Shown here one piece after another: positions 11,831 to 24,325 of a DNA stretch of 64,000 nucleotides. The stretch comes from Hibiscus mutabilis (Eukaryota > Streptophyta > Magnoliopsida > Malvales > Malvaceae). The notes beneath the pieces were generated by a model that worked only from the letters and a program-made list of their open reading frames with translations, was not told the origin of the DNA and ran no database searches. Each line of letters starts with the position of its first letter. Position 1 is the stretch's first letter. The stretch lies in the NCBI GenBank assembly GCA_019671005.1, contig CM033718.1:28412508-28476507 (forward strand). The letters run 5' to 3'. A program made the translations under genes and the position numbers.

Positions 11831-12629
11831 TAGGAGTCTCACCAAAATCCTCCTTATCCAAGTCAGACAAGAGCGAGACCCAAAGTAGAGTTTAGGAAAT
11901 CCAACAACACAAGATGATCATACGAACCAATAAAAACAAAGTGATAACAATCCAAAAAGCAAATTACAACAAACTTTTCTTGAGTTTTCGAATTAAAATG
12001 TCAAATACCATAGGCTTCTTCTTCGCGCATTGTCGATACGAAAACCCACTGCTGCTAGACTGTATTTATTGCAGGAAAAATGTCCCCAACGGCTCTATTC
12101 AATTTTCCAACAACCCAAACGGTAGTAATCAATGAATAGATATAAAAACAAGTCTCAAAAGCTTCTTTAACAACAAGACAACTATTCTAAAGTATCCAAA
12201 CAAATATCTAAATTTTTAAGCTCTTTTATTGTCATATATTGTACACACTTGAGGTTCTTCATTGCAATTCTTTTTCAATCAAGTGTTGGGGTTTAGTAAA
12301 CTTTAAATTATGCAAACAATCTTCCTTTAGAGGATATTCATAGTTTGCTTCTTTGTTTCCAATTTTAGAAAAGTGATCGCTAGACTTTAAGGTATAAGTC
12401 TAAGGTTTATGAGGTTATCTCCTTTAGCCTAAAAGGAAAGACAAATTTGTGAATTTGTAAAATTCTTAGTGTGAATAATTAAGGTAGTGGATGTAGACCT
12501 TGTTGAAAATATTGAGCCACTCTAAATCACTTGTGCAAATTTTCTTTCTTTTTGCAATTTGCGTCCACTAATTTTTTAATTGCCAATTCACCCCATCTTG
12601 GCCATTTCCATTCATTGATCTACTCAACA
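11831..12629 (+). mobile_element. Copia 5' LTR (left edge unresolved)
   Basis: The right edge is firm: the sequence ends TACTCAACA at 12629, two bases before a primer-binding site. A TATA-like motif (gatataaaaac, about 12138) suits an LTR promoter. I could not find the matching TG start; 11831 is only the point where the flanking AT-rich DNA gives way to mixed sequence. Confidence 0.5.
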
Positions 12630-12631
12630 AT

Positions 12632-12643
12632 TGGTATCAGAGT
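12632..12643 (+). other. Primer-binding site, initiator-Met tRNA
   Basis: TGGTATCAGAGT matches the usual complement of the initiator tRNA-Met 3' end in plant LTR retrotransposons, with one change near its end. It lies 2 bp after the LTR. Confidence 0.85.
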
Positions 12644-12714
12644 CACACTCATTTGAAGGCTTCACATCCTCTTGAGTAGATCCAACTGTTTCCCAATCAA
12701 TTTTCAAGTCATCC

Positions 12715-14440
12715 ATGACCTATACTTTTGGAAACTTCTTCATGGTGGAAACACAATCCACTTCTAGGCCACCATACATCAATGAAGTTAACTACCTATT
12801 CTGGAAGAATAAGATCAGATTGTTCATCCAATATACCGACTACCTCATTTGGGATACAGTGATGAATGGACCATCCATCCCTATGGAGAGAGAAAGAGAC
12901 CGACTCGTCCCCAAGGAAAGACAAGAATGTACCAATGATGATTGGAAGAAATTGCAATTCAATGCCAAAGCTATACACACCTTGTTTTTTTTGCTCTTGG
13001 ACTCCGATTAGTATGCCAAGATGTCTTCTTGCTTTAGTGCCAAGGAGATTTGGAGCAAGCTCGAAGTTACTCATGAAGGAACTAATGGAGTCAAGGAGAC
13101 CAAGATTGGGCTCCTCAATTAAGCTATGAAACTTTAAGCTGGAACCGGATGAAAATGTCAAGACGATGTTTGGTCGATTCTCCGTTATTGTGAACGAGCT
13201 CAAAAGGTATGAAGAATTTATTCTAGAGGACAAGCTTGTTCGAAAGCTCGTGTACTCTCTTCCCGACTCATGGGGTTCAATGAAGACCGCCATCATCGAA
13301 GCCAAGAATTTAAAGACTTTGAAGCTTGATGAGCTCATGGAGTCTCTTCTCACTCATGAGTTAATGAGACAAAGAAAAATGGATTAAGAGAAGAAGAAAG
13401 GAGAGAAGAAGGAAGTGGAGAAGAAGAAAGTTGGGATTTCTTTTAAGGCTTCACAAGATGAGAGTGATTCTAGTGAGAAAGAAGATGAAGAGATGACTAT
13501 GCTAGCCAAGAGATTTACAAGGTTCATGAAGCCCGACCGAGGAAGAAAGTTCCAATGAAAAGAGGGCTTCAAGAACAAATGAAAAGAGGAAGAGAATGAC
13601 CAAATCATTTTCTATGAGTGCAGAAAGTCAGGACACATCAAGTTCGATTTTCCCCAACTAAAGAAAAAAGAGCTTCGAGAAGAAGAAGAAGCTCAAGGCT
13701 CATGTGGCTACTTGGATCGATGAAAACTCATCCGATGAGGAGGATGAAGAGGTAGCCAACCTATGTATCATGGCACTTGAAGAAGATCCTAAGGTAACCT
13801 CTAATTCATTTACTTTTGAATTTGATGAACTTCAAGAATATATGATGAATTACAAGAGGTTTATGATGACTTAGTTTTAGAATTCAAAGAGTCAATTTTG
13901 AAAAATAAAAAGGTTGTTTCAAATTTGAAATATGAAAATGACTCTATATCTAAAACTAATTTGGAGCTTGAAAGTAAAGTAAAAGATATGCAAGAAAAAA
14001 ATGATCTTGAAAAGAAAAATCAAGATTTGCATGGATTACTTTCAAGAGTTCATGATGATCACCAAAAAGAAGTGGGTGATCTTAAAGCTTCCTTATACAA
14101 AGTTAGGACAAACTGTTTTGAAAAAGGAAATCATTCAAAATCCAACTATGTGAAGAGAAACTTTAATGAGTACAAACATAGGGGCTTCCAAAGGCCCTCT
14201 AATGGTAAGAATGTTAGGAGTGTCTTGGTTCATAAGGAACTCTTAGATTCAAATAATTTGGGTACCAAAAATAAGACTTGATTCTATGTTTGTAGGGGGA
14301 GCATTGCTACAATTGATCCATATAGATCTTTTTGGCCCTATTAGAACTATGAGCTTGGGTGGAAAACAATATGCTTTTGTGGTTGTTGATGATTACTCTA
14401 GATTTACTTGAGTTCTATTCTTAAGTTAAAAGATGATTCT
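12715..14440 (+). pseudogene. Ty1/copia gag relic joined to integrase fragment
   Basis: Gag of the UBN2 type begins at 12715 (MTYTFGNFFMVETQ) and is broken by stops. Recognisable pieces are the LFWKNKIRLFIQ block, the segment at 13166-13387 (VRKLVYSLPDSWGSMKTAI), a degraded CCHC knuckle near 13615-13660 (YECRKSGHIKFDFP, first Cys replaced) and a coiled-coil-rich tail at 13898-14281. Directly after it, at about 14300-14420, comes an integrase-core fragment (HIDLFGPIRTMSLGG, VVVDDYSRFT). Protease and the pre-integrase region are missing, so an internal deletion joined gag to integrase. The element is cut at 14440 by gypsy LTR fragment A. The long coiled-coil gag suggests a SIRE/Maximus-like clade, which is inference. 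Confidence 0.8.
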
Positions 14441-14980
14441 TGTAACACCTCAAGGCCGATCCGGATCCAAAATACTACATTGGAGTAACCCTAAAATTGA
14501 CCCAAAAAGTGTCATTTTAAAAAGTATAGATTTAGCCTTTATGCAAAATGTTATAACATCAAATACTTCATATAATTAAATAAACAACATAATCAATTTA
14601 CAAAAAAGGAGCTCCAAGTTTATACGTTTTATATCAAAATAATATTTCAAAATAATGTTACAGACTCAGCCATATAAGGTCCTATGAATACTCAACCCAC
14701 TAAATATAAGTGTCATACTCTAGATATCACCACTTGCTGGAATACGTACTGATAGTGCTTCCGAGATCTCAATCGATCTACCAACCTACGCACAGAAACA
14801 ACGATTCTGAGCGCTGAGCTTACAAAGATCAGTGATACACATCTACTCTACTGTACTTCATGCAAATCATAAATATAAGCATGCAAACTAGTATGAGCAA
14901 TAAGACAGAATAATAAACATGTGGCACAACCACTAGTTTCCTGAACACATGCTCATATCATCATCATAAATGACACACAA
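14441..14980 (-). mobile_element. Gypsy LTR fragment A (X family)
   Basis: Starts TGTAACACC at 14441, abutting the copia relic, and is cut at 14980 by element X. It aligns by eye with 60354-60810 of X's LTR through landmarks such as AAAGGAGCTCCAA, TGCTGGAAT..CGTACTGATAGTGCT, GAGCTTACAAAG and TAGTATGAGCAATAAG. The rest of this LTR and its element should lie right of the window. Confidence 0.8.
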
Positions 14981-15073
14981 TGTAACACCCTCGACCCAGA
15001 TGTCACATTTGGGCATGAAGCCCAACCCAAAACTATAAAATTTTTCAAACTGAGTTTAGTCCAACAAGGTATT
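14981..15073 (-). mobile_element. Element X 3' LTR, first part
   Basis: Starts TGTAACACCCTCGACCC and stops at gtatt (15069-15073), the TSD made by Y. The LTR resumes at 60354. Joined, it is about 2643 bp. The duplication of X's own target (cacaa, 14976-14980) should recur beyond the window. Confidence 0.8.
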
Positions 15074-18023
15074 TGTAACACCCCTAACCCGGCTTAGGAG
15101 TAAACCGAATAAGGAAGTGTTAAGGAACAAACATTCAAGCAAAAGCACAACATTTGAACACTTCTCAAACAAGGTTAACCAAAAATTAGGGGAATTAAAA
15201 ACTTTTTTTTGACCTTTAACATGTTTAAAGCTCAACTTTAGGTTTTTAAAGCATGAATAGACATATAAGTACATACCATAGACAATGCACATTTTCACTA
15301 ATCATTGACATGCTTTTAAAATATTATGTCTTTCGAATCACCAAGTTATTACTAATTCCTATTAACACTTAAGATTCCTTCCATTTATATCCAATTTCAT
15401 TTCTTATTTTGGTTACAAACTATATACCTCAAATCCTTTAGACATCTACTTATGACTAAGATCATTCAGGATAACGAAAACCACTGATTAGTGACTTACA
15501 AATTGTATTAACACACTTAACTTCATTATACTAGGTTACTATTTAAGCTTTTCATAACATCCCCAACATATAACCAAGGTAACAAGCAATACGGACAACA
15601 TATCTACCCAAGCTTTGCCAACAAGTAACAAGCAATTATCGTACTTCACATAATTCCTCAACAAATAATCACGAGGCTTTAGAGGACATTCACCAGAGAG
15701 CAGCACGTATTAGATACATTCAAAGTAAAAGATGAGAGTCATTGCCAAGCTAGCACCAATCATATTTTTTTTTTCAATTTTCACTGACTTAGCATTACCT
15801 TGTACGAGTTTATTAACTTACTAATTGTTTAATTAACTATCAACTTAACCATTCGACTACTTTGTCTTTTTGATAGACTCATATATATAATTTAGCCCTC
15901 AAACATGCATGTCATCAAGATGATCTAGTAACTTAGATCACAAGCAATCATATAAGCATGTTATCTAATAACTCAATAATAAGCAGCCAAAAGAATAATT
16001 ATAAAGGACCATACAATTTAGATTGCTCCTTAGAGCATCTTATAATTACATAAACAAACAAAGATACTCTAGCTGCAGGTTGACTACAAAACAAACATGT
16101 GCCACCTCCTAGGAGTACGAAAGAACATATGAATATACTTCCTATCGCTTGCGACCTCACTCAAACTCGGCAGATAATCAGAAGCGTTAATACCCTGAAA
16201 GGTAAAGAGAACACGGGGTAAGCTTACGCTTATTGAGGTAGCTTAAAATTTAATTGAATGTATAATTCGATAGTTCTTTAGCTAACTTCTAATTTCCTTC
16301 AAACTCTAATACGCTTAGAATTCTCAAATTTTGGTCATCATTAATTTATTTGAAAATACAGTTTGTAAGTAGTAAATATTCAAGATTGGCCAAACCCCTA
16401 AGGTTTATAATTCTGATCATGTGCAATTTAACAAAAATAATTAGGATTTAGATATGTTATCCATTCTTACACCAAATTTCCCGGAAAACATTTCCATCTT
16501 TATCACATGTTACTTTTGCACCTGTTCTTACAACGATACTTCAAATAACTTCTAGATCTCAATAATTCTTTCGTATGATGTCTTTAGGCAGCCATAGACT
16601 GACATATAAGAACAAATTTAATCCTTTAATTACGTTCTCTGAATTCGATTTCAACGTGGGTATGTGCATCCATTTAAACGAAACCAACCAATGTTAAGCA
16701 AACATTCGAGATAGTTTATCCTTCTCATCCGAAGTGTTTCATTTGAAAAGGACCCTGATTACTAGTCTCGCAAGGTATTATTAAATCTTTGTTAATACTT
16801 ATAATCTTTCTTGGATTCCTTCATCGTGGCTTAACTATACTAAATCTCTTGTTTACGACTTACAATACCTTAATAATCAAAACTGACACAGTCGCCTAAT
16901 ACTTGTCATAAATCACTAGACAAATTTTATTCATGAGGTTACTCGACATCCCTTATTTTCTCTTCAATTGCACATACACATTCTGTCTCTCAATGAAATT
17001 ACAAGTTCTAATTACTAATTTAGCATTTATCTGGACAATCGAACCAGCATGAATTAGTGTCTCTTTTTAGAGTAATCTACTATCATACAAATCATAACGC
17101 AGGCATAGAACACTAAACATTCAATTTGTTAAACAAACAACCCGTAATATGAGTTACTTATCCTTAATTAATCCATTAGGATATATCGAACATGATTCCT
17201 AGTTCAGTAATTTATTTAATGTAGCATAATGATCAGATGATGTTTAACACCCATGTTTTCGACACAGGGAGTTACAAGGTAGGCATTAAAACATAAATAC
17301 TTATCAATCCCTAAGGGACCTGCAACAACTGTTAGAAGTTCATTGGATGCTACTCATATAATCAGATCAATTCTTTAATTCGTCTTGCCGTTAATACTAT
17401 TTTTCCTAAGTTTAATGCTCATGCTCACATTTTCAAGAAAAGTACGAAACCTAAATCAAAGGGCTATACCCATTATTATCGCAAGTCTACCACTTAATAA
17501 TTAAACTTTTTGAACACTATACGAAGTTAAACAAGCCTTCTGACAAATCTTATACTTTAAACCGAAAGCGACATAAGCATTACTTGAGCATATAAATATA
17601 CATTCATACCAATCACACTGGTTAAATTATAATCTTGTTATTTTGGCCTATAACTTATTTCACAAGTCATCAACTACATCTTTCCTTTTGTTTCATCAAT
17701 TATCATTACAAATCATAATTTAAACAAAAGCCGTGTGACATAAGTTAAGCATTCGTAATAGCATCCACTTATACTTATTAATATCTTTAAAGCCAATTGA
17801 GCATCTGATTATTTTACATATATCACTACATTAGCTCCCTTTTTATGAAAGGAGTTACCAAATTCAAGCCTAACAACCAAATTATGCAAATCGTCAATTT
17901 TATGTCTCTTGATCATGCATACTTAGCCTATACATTGTCAAACACCACAATTATTCAACATGAATACTTGCTCAATGAATTATCAAGCATAGAAATAAGT
18001 AGGCATATATTCTTTAACATCAA

Positions 18024-18061
<38 letters not shown>

Positions 18062-19416
18062 ACATCTCATGACCTTAAATTACTTGCCTCAAGGAGCATT
18101 AATCAACCAATTTATACTATCTCATACATTTCCATTCGAAATATGTTCTTCCTTTAGGAGGGTATTCAGTTTCATTAAGGTCATGCTACTTATCAAACAA
18201 GTTACTATAATTCTTTAATAAATTTATCCATAATCACATACTTTCTTATTATCACAGCCTTGAGAATCGAACACCCAGTCTAGGTACCCAAGTCTCCAAC
18301 CAACTGTCGCCTATAACAATACATTTGGTACTCGCAGTACCGGTCAATCCCTCTTATTGTCGCCAAATGACCACATACACATCCCTCCTACTGTTTCCCA
18401 TTAGGGACCACTGTCCCGGACCGTAGTCCACCCCGACACTAAGCTCTATGGACTCTATGGCATGCCAACTATACCTAAGACTGACTCGAGACCAAGTCTT
18501 TAACATGATTCATTCATTTCTTTATCATAATGAGCATAGCTCCATATTAACCTATACATCTTCTCAAGGATTACATTTCTTTCCAATAAAGGAATACTTT
18601 ATGCATGATCACCACAAGTGATTTTTCATGCTTCAGTTTACTTATTCGAAGGGCATTATAACCCATCCTTTTTCTTTGTTCGAATGGCCTTTAGCCAAGA
18701 TCACATATATCAAACATTCACAATTCTTTTGTTTTTAAGCCATCAAATTCACATAAGATTAGGCATGAACAAACCTTATTTCATATTACAGTAAACCTTT
18801 TCAATTACATGTAACTTCGTTTATACGTATATCAACATCTTATAGAATCAATTGCATTTAATTTTATGTGACTTCCAACTTAGCATACATCTCATAGCAA
18901 GGATATTCACATCCCATACAAGGAACATTTGAACTAAACCTTCCACAACAATTCATGTTTTAATCATTCATGTATAGGAATAGCTTTCAAGCTAGAAAAT
19001 AGTTCATAACATGATCAAATATGTGTTTCAATTATATCTAATTGCAATCATACCTTGTGTCATAAGGTACTTTCATAAGTGCTTACCTTCTATCCAAGCT
19101 TAACTCCTATTAGGCATTTAAATCTTTAAGGGTAGGCAAAGTCTTTTGAAATCACATGAAAATGCTCGGAAGAGTTTGCTCTATCTCGAGACTTTAAATC
19201 TACACTCACCTTATATCCTGAAGTTACAAGATACCCGAGTCCACGTTTTCACATACTCACAACGACCCCGTTCCTAGCCTTTATCCTCTCCCTAACATGA
19301 TATATGTTTAACACTTAATTAACCAAATATCAGCACCAAAATAATTCCATACTAACAGTCCCATGGCATTCATGCACTCATATGTGTATTTTTTTTATAT
19401 ACATACCAATCAAGAC
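15074..19416 (-). mobile_element. Solo LTR Y, segment 1
   Basis: Starts TGTAACACCCCTAACCC next to TSD gtatt. It carries landmarks shared with the E-type LTRs: the start itself, GTGCCACCTCCTAGGAG (about 16100) and CTCTATGGACTCTATGGCATGCC (about 18443). It lacks the terminal third found in E-type LTRs, because E1 inserted at aagac (19412-19416). The missing part is found in the flanks of the nested insertions (28002-28328, 55372-55956, 59736-60348). Joined, Y is about 5.87 kb. No Y internal region is visible, hence solo LTR. There is no coding capacity. Confidence 0.75.
18024..18060. repeat. (AT)n microsatellite
   Basis: About 18 AT dinucleotides with one interruption near the right end, inside the Y LTR. 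Confidence 0.9.
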
Positions 19417-19440
19417 TACTAGGCTAGGATTTAGGGTACA
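19417..19440 (-). mobile_element. 24-bp remnant of E1 3' LTR
   Basis: TACTAGGCTAGGATTTAGGG followed by TACA; the full 5' LTR ends the same way with TATTACA. About 3.65 kb of LTR is missing between the TSD aagac and this remnant. In the intact LTR the remnant is preceded by caatac, so a deletion at shared AC (aagac/aatac) explains the join. Confidence 0.7.
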
Positions 19441-19452
19441 ATTCTCCCCTCC

Positions 19453-20942
19453 TTAAAAAGGAAAATTTGCCCTCAGATTTTTACATGATTTGAATAAATG
19501 AGGATATTGCTTTCTCATTGTATCCTTAGGCTCCCAAGTTGCTTCTTCCATCTTATGGTTTCTCCACAAGACTTTCACTAGGGAGATATTCTTGTTTCGA
19601 TGTCTCTTGACTTCCTTATCAAGGATTTGGGTTGGTTCTTCTTCCTAGGAAAGATCAGGATTCAATTCTACTTCTTTAGGTTCTAGAATGTGAGATGGAT
19701 CCGATCGATATTTCCAGAGCATTGAGACATGGAAGACATTGTGGATTTTATCGAATTCACTAGGAAGTGCTAATCGATAAGCCACTGGACCAATTCTTTC
19801 AACAACTTCGAAAGGTTCGATGAATTGGGGACTGATCTTTCCCTTTCTTCCGAATCTGAAGACTTTTTTTCCAAGGGGAGACTTTGAGAAACACGTTTTC
19901 TCCAACATTGTACTGGATATCTCTTCGTTTCAAGTCTGCATAAGCCTTTTGCCTATCGAAGGCTTGTTTCAATCGGTCATGGATGATTTGGACTTGCTCT
20001 TCGGTTTCCCTGAGCAATTGAGGTCCTAACACCTTGTTTTCTCCAAGTTCAGACCATCATAGAGGTGTTCTACATCTCCTTCCATACAGTGCTTCAAATG
20101 GGACCATTTAGATTGAAGTTTGATAACTGTTGTTGTAAGCAAATTCTACAAGAGGTATGGATTTCTCCCAATTTTTCCCAAAGTCAATAACACAAGCTCT
20201 AAGCATGTCTTCGAGCACTTGATTTTACTCTTTCGGATTGGCCATCACTTTGAGGATGGAAGGCCGTGCTTAGATTCAATTTGGTGCCAAGGGCTCATTG
20301 CAAGTATCTCCAAAATCGAGCTGTGAATCGAGGATCTCGATTGAAGATGATAGAAGTAGGGACTCCGTGCAAATGAACCACTTCACGAATATACAATTCG
20401 GCTAGTGTATCCAAGCTATAATTCATTCTAATAGGGATGATGTGAGCCAATTTATTGAATCGATCTACGATCACCAACACAACATCACACTTTATTGAAG
20501 TACAAGGAAGACTGGTTACGAAATCCATAGTAATTCGATCCCACTTCCACTGAGGGAATTCGATAGGCTGGAGTAGTCCGGTGGGAGCTTGATGTTCGGC
20601 TTTGATTCTTTGACAATTCAAACACTTAGATACATAATCAGTGATAGCTGACTTTATGCTAGGCCACCAGTACAAGGATTTAAGATCTTTATACATCTTG
20701 ACTGATCTTGGATGTATCAAGAATGGGCTTTGATGAGCTTCTTGCAAAATTTCATTCTTTAGGTCATTGTTGTTCGGAATACACACCCTATTCTTGAAAT
20801 AGAGCATACCATTCGAATGAATAGAGAAATTTTGATTGGCTTTTGAGTCAAGCTTCGAGATGATAGCTTGAAGTTCAGAATCAGTTTGCTGTAATTCTTT
20901 GATTCTCAAGATTAGGTTGGATTGAACTTGTAGTTCGGACAT
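19453..20942 (-). pseudogene. E1 integrase and chromodomain
   Basis: Reads from 20942 leftward. The zinc-binding HHCC motif is visible (EAHQSPFLIHP, then CLNCQ). The catalytic core shows the first Asp (ITMDFVTSLP) and the second in FNRDPRF; a stop follows near 20295. The frame then shifts through the C-terminal blocks (20032-19799, 19908-19645: GRKGKISPQF, VGPVAYRLALP) and the chromodomain-like tail (LVKVLWRNHKMEEATWEP, about 19640-19530), with a final stop at 19453. Enzymatically it would join element cDNA to the host chromosome. At least three frame breaks make it a pseudogene. Confidence 0.88.
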
Positions 20943-21120
20943 AAATCCTCACTTTTGATACATTCGAAGGTGAGCATTAATAGCATTCGAAGCTACAAGA
21001 TAGTTTAGGTGGAAATCGAATGGCTACTTGTAGATCAAGGCAAGTGTTTGAATGGTTACTTGCAGAGCAAGAAAGACTAATTTCAATTCGAAATTTTCAA
21101 GGATTTAGATTTTAAAGGAT

Positions 21121-22346
21121 TTAGATTGACTTACCCAAGGTCGGTTTACGACTAAGAGCATCCGCAACCTCGTTGGCTTTTCTGAGATGATAGTCGATGA
21201 TCAAATCATAATCTTTCAAGAGTTCCATCCATTTTCTTTGTCTCAAATTGAGATCTTTTTGGGTTAGGAGATATTTGAGGCTTTTATGATCAGTGAACAT
21301 GTGGCATTTTTCACCGTACAAGTAGTGTCTCCAGATTTTGAGAACGAAGACAATGGTAGCAAGTTCGAGATCGTGAGTTGGATAGTTTAGCTCATGAGGT
21401 TTCAATTGACTTGATGCATACGCTACCACATTATCTCCTTGCATCAAAACACAACCTAGCCTTGAATGTGAAGCATCACTATAAACAGTGAATTCTTTGC
21501 CCGATTCTGGTTGGATCAGAACTGGGGCATGAGTCAAAGCTTGCTTGAGTTGATCAAAGCTTCGTTGCTGATTCTTGGACCACTCGAATGGTTGATCATT
21601 TCGAAGGAGCTTAGTTAGGGGCAAGACAATAGTAGAAAAGCCTTTTACAAATCTTCGATAGTACTCGGCTAAACCGAGAAAACTTCGGACCTCACCAACA
21701 TTCCTCAGAGGTCGCCAATCAAGAATAGCTTGAATTTTCTTTGGATCCACCTTGATCCCTTCGGCTGAGATTACATGGCCAAGAAATGAAACTTTCGATA
21801 GCCAGAACTCACACTTGGAGAATTTGGCTAACAACTGACGTTCTCGGAGTGTTTGCAAGATAATTAGGAGGTGTTCAGCATGTTCCTCCTTGTTACGAGA
21901 GTAGACCAAGATGTCATCGATAAAGACAACCACAAATTTATCAAGAAAATGCTTGAATACTCGATTCATAAGATCCATGGCATTATAAGGAATTCAAAGT
22001 GGCCATAACGAGTTTGGAAGGCTATTTTAGGCACATCTTCTTCTTTCACCTTCATTTGGTAGTAACCCGATCGAAGATCGATCTTTGAAAACACCGAAGC
22101 ATCTCTAAGTTGATTGAAGAGATCTCCTATCCTTGGCAAAGGATACTTGTTCTTGATGGTAAGTTGATTCAATTGACGATAATTGATACAAATCCGCATC
22201 GTACCATCCTTTTTCTTTACGAACAAGACAGGTGCACCCCAGAGAGATGTGCTAGGCCAAATGAAGCCATTGTCTTGTAATTCTTGAAGTTGTTTCTTAA
22301 GTTCCTTCAAATCTACTTGTGCCATTCGATATGGTGTAATTGACAC
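21121..22346 (-). pseudogene. E1 reverse transcriptase-RNase H
   Basis: Two overlapping frames. 22346-21966 holds RT N-terminal motifs (WGAPVLFVKKKDGTMR, RYPLPRI-like KYPLPRIGDLF, KIDLRSGYYQM). 21978-21121 holds the catalytic FIDDILVYS, the FLGLAEYYRRFV block and RNase H (YSDASHSRLGCVLMQ, FTDHKSLKYLL, ADALSRKP). Between them the usual segment after the IMP motif is missing: about 31 bp are deleted near 21975, which shifts the frame. Otherwise this is the best-preserved RT-RNase H in E1. Confidence 0.92.
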
Positions 22347-22553
22347 CGGGTTGGTCCCAGGTTAAACATCAATCTCGAATTCCACTTCTCGGGTCAGAGG
22401 AAGACCAGGGAGTTCCTCAGGAAAAACATCGACAAATTCAGATACAACAAGTATAGATGGCAAGCCTAAGTAATATTCATCTTTTAGGACCATGGAAGCA
22501 AAGATTGAAGTCGATTTCTTATCTATAAGCAAGATGGATTCTTTCCCTCATCC

Positions 22554-22886
22554 CTAGAGACACAATCTCTTATTTTTGTAATCAATCCAGGCTAGGTGTT
22601 TTCCCAACCAATATAGTCCTAATACTAGATCAAACTCACAGTTTGGCAAAACATAGAGGTCAATAGGAAAGGGTACATTTCGAATAGATAGAGGACAAGA
22701 TTTACAAAGTAAGTTAATTGGCATGTTTCCTCCTATAGGATTCAAAACTACAAGGCTAGATTTAACAAGTTCGGGTCTCAAGTTTAGCTTAACAATCAAG
22801 GAAGAGCATATAAATGAGTGGGTAGACCCCGAATCAATTAGAGCATAAGCAATACTTAAGTTTAGTTCAACGGTACATGCGATCAC
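22554..22886 (-). pseudogene. E1 aspartic protease
   Basis: A retropepsin-like domain with active site LIDSGSTHSF and the later block CEFDLVLGLYWL. It lies between gag and RT as expected and is separated from both by frame breaks. It would process the polyprotein. Confidence 0.85.
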
Positions 22887-22949
22887 ATCGAGAGACTCTT
22901 CATCCTCCCTACCACGAATATGATAGATATGAGTAGGAGCTCGGGATTC

Positions 22950-24175
22950 CTAATGTGTAGTAGCCGAATAGTGGCCTCTCCCTTTGCCTTGGTTCCTAGA
23001 CTGTGCTTGTCTCGGGCCTTTGTTTCGGTTAGATGGTGCAAAACTCGGATTTGCAGGAGATTGAGCTAGAGCTTTGTTAGGATTTTGGGGGCAATCCTTA
23101 ATGAAATGATCGACTCCACCACAAGCATAGCATAAATTCGATTGAGATCGACATTGGCCAAAATGGAGCTTTTGGAAAAATTTGCAGGTAGAGATTTTTC
23201 CAGAATTTCCCGTGCTATTTACAGAGATAACCGGGGCTGAAGACTTATTCACCGATTGAGGTCTCAACATATAATTACCTTTCAGAGCAGGAGTATAAGT
23301 CTAGGAGCTTTCTTTTTGATATCTAGCTTTCTTGGATTGCCAATGGGACTTGTTATCGCGTTTTTGCTTCTTATCATTGTGGTTACCACCCTTTCTTCTT
23401 TCCGAAGCTTTCATCTCTGGCTCAGTTGCAATGGCTCGATTGACCAGAGTTTGAAAATCCGTGATCCCCAGAGCCGTGAACATCAGACTTAGCTCATCAT
23501 TCAAGCCATCGATAAACATCTGGCACTTATCTTTTTCAGTCTTGATATACTCCGAGCCTTACTTCAGTATTTGCAAAAATCAACAACATATTGTTTAATG
23601 GGCCTATTAGCTTGCTTGAGATACAAGAAACACCTCCGACGATCAGCTAGATATTGCTCGCTGATGTATTTCTTCTTGAATTCTTCAACAAAGAATTCCC
23701 AGGCGACCGAGTCAGCAGGAGAAGTTAGGGTTGCAGTTTCCCACCAACTCAAGGCTTCATCAGCTAAGAGTGCTATGGAACATTCAAGCTTGTACTCATC
23801 CGAGCATTGCAATTGTTTGGTCAGGATTTGAGTTGTACATTCTAGCCAGTATTCTGCATCTTTGGGTTTCTCCTCATTAGCACCGGTAAAGGTATAGGCT
23901 CGATGTTGGGCAAGTTTATCAATAGGAGCTCTGCTTGGTACAGCAGCAGTAAGATGGTCTTGTTTAAGGTTCAATATGAGTTGGTTAAACATCTCCTTCA
24001 TGCTAAGGAGACATTCTCTTTGGACAACTTGGATAGCAGGAGCTTCCTGCTGGGGTTGAGCCTGTTCTCGGGGTTCAGTTTGACTTGGAGGATTCGGTTC
24101 CATCCTCATGCTACCTCCTTCATTAGAGGAGCCTCGGGGACTTTCATCGTCCCGAGCAAGTCTTGTCTCGGACAT
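22950..24175 (-). pseudogene. E1 gag
   Basis: Start Met at 24175 (MSETRLARDDESPRG). A retrotransposon-gag capsid region runs to about 23564 (AEYWLECTTQIL, ALSWWETA, FKKKYISEQYL), where a stop interrupts. Further frames hold the capsid end (23519-23301: MFIDGLNDEL) and the nucleocapsid CCHC knuckle CYACGGVDHFIKDC (23270-22950). Gag would form the virus-like particle and package RNA. E2 lacks nearly all of this region. Confidence 0.88.
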
Positions 24176-24307
24176 AGTATGATTGGGTAAATAGGAAGGA
24201 GTTAGATAAGCAAGAACACAAGAAAAATGATATATAACTCCTAGGTGGCACAATTCAATCCTATATGATGCATGAAGACTCGGTTTAGTCCGAGGATCTA
24301 AACCTTT

Positions 24308-24320
24308 AGCTCTGATACCA
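24308..24320 (-). other. E1 primer-binding site, initiator-Met tRNA
   Basis: On the minus strand this reads TGGTATCAGAGCT, 5 bp from the 5' LTR, the standard plant initiator-Met site. Confidence 0.9.
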
Positions 24321-24325
24321 CTTTA

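Noticed and set aside
12796..13353. Long minus-strand ORF over the copia gag
   Set aside because: Shadow of the gag reading frames on the plus strand; no recognisable motif.
20120..20326. Plus-strand ORFs across the E1 pol region
   Set aside because: Antisense shadows of integrase and RT; they carry no family motifs.
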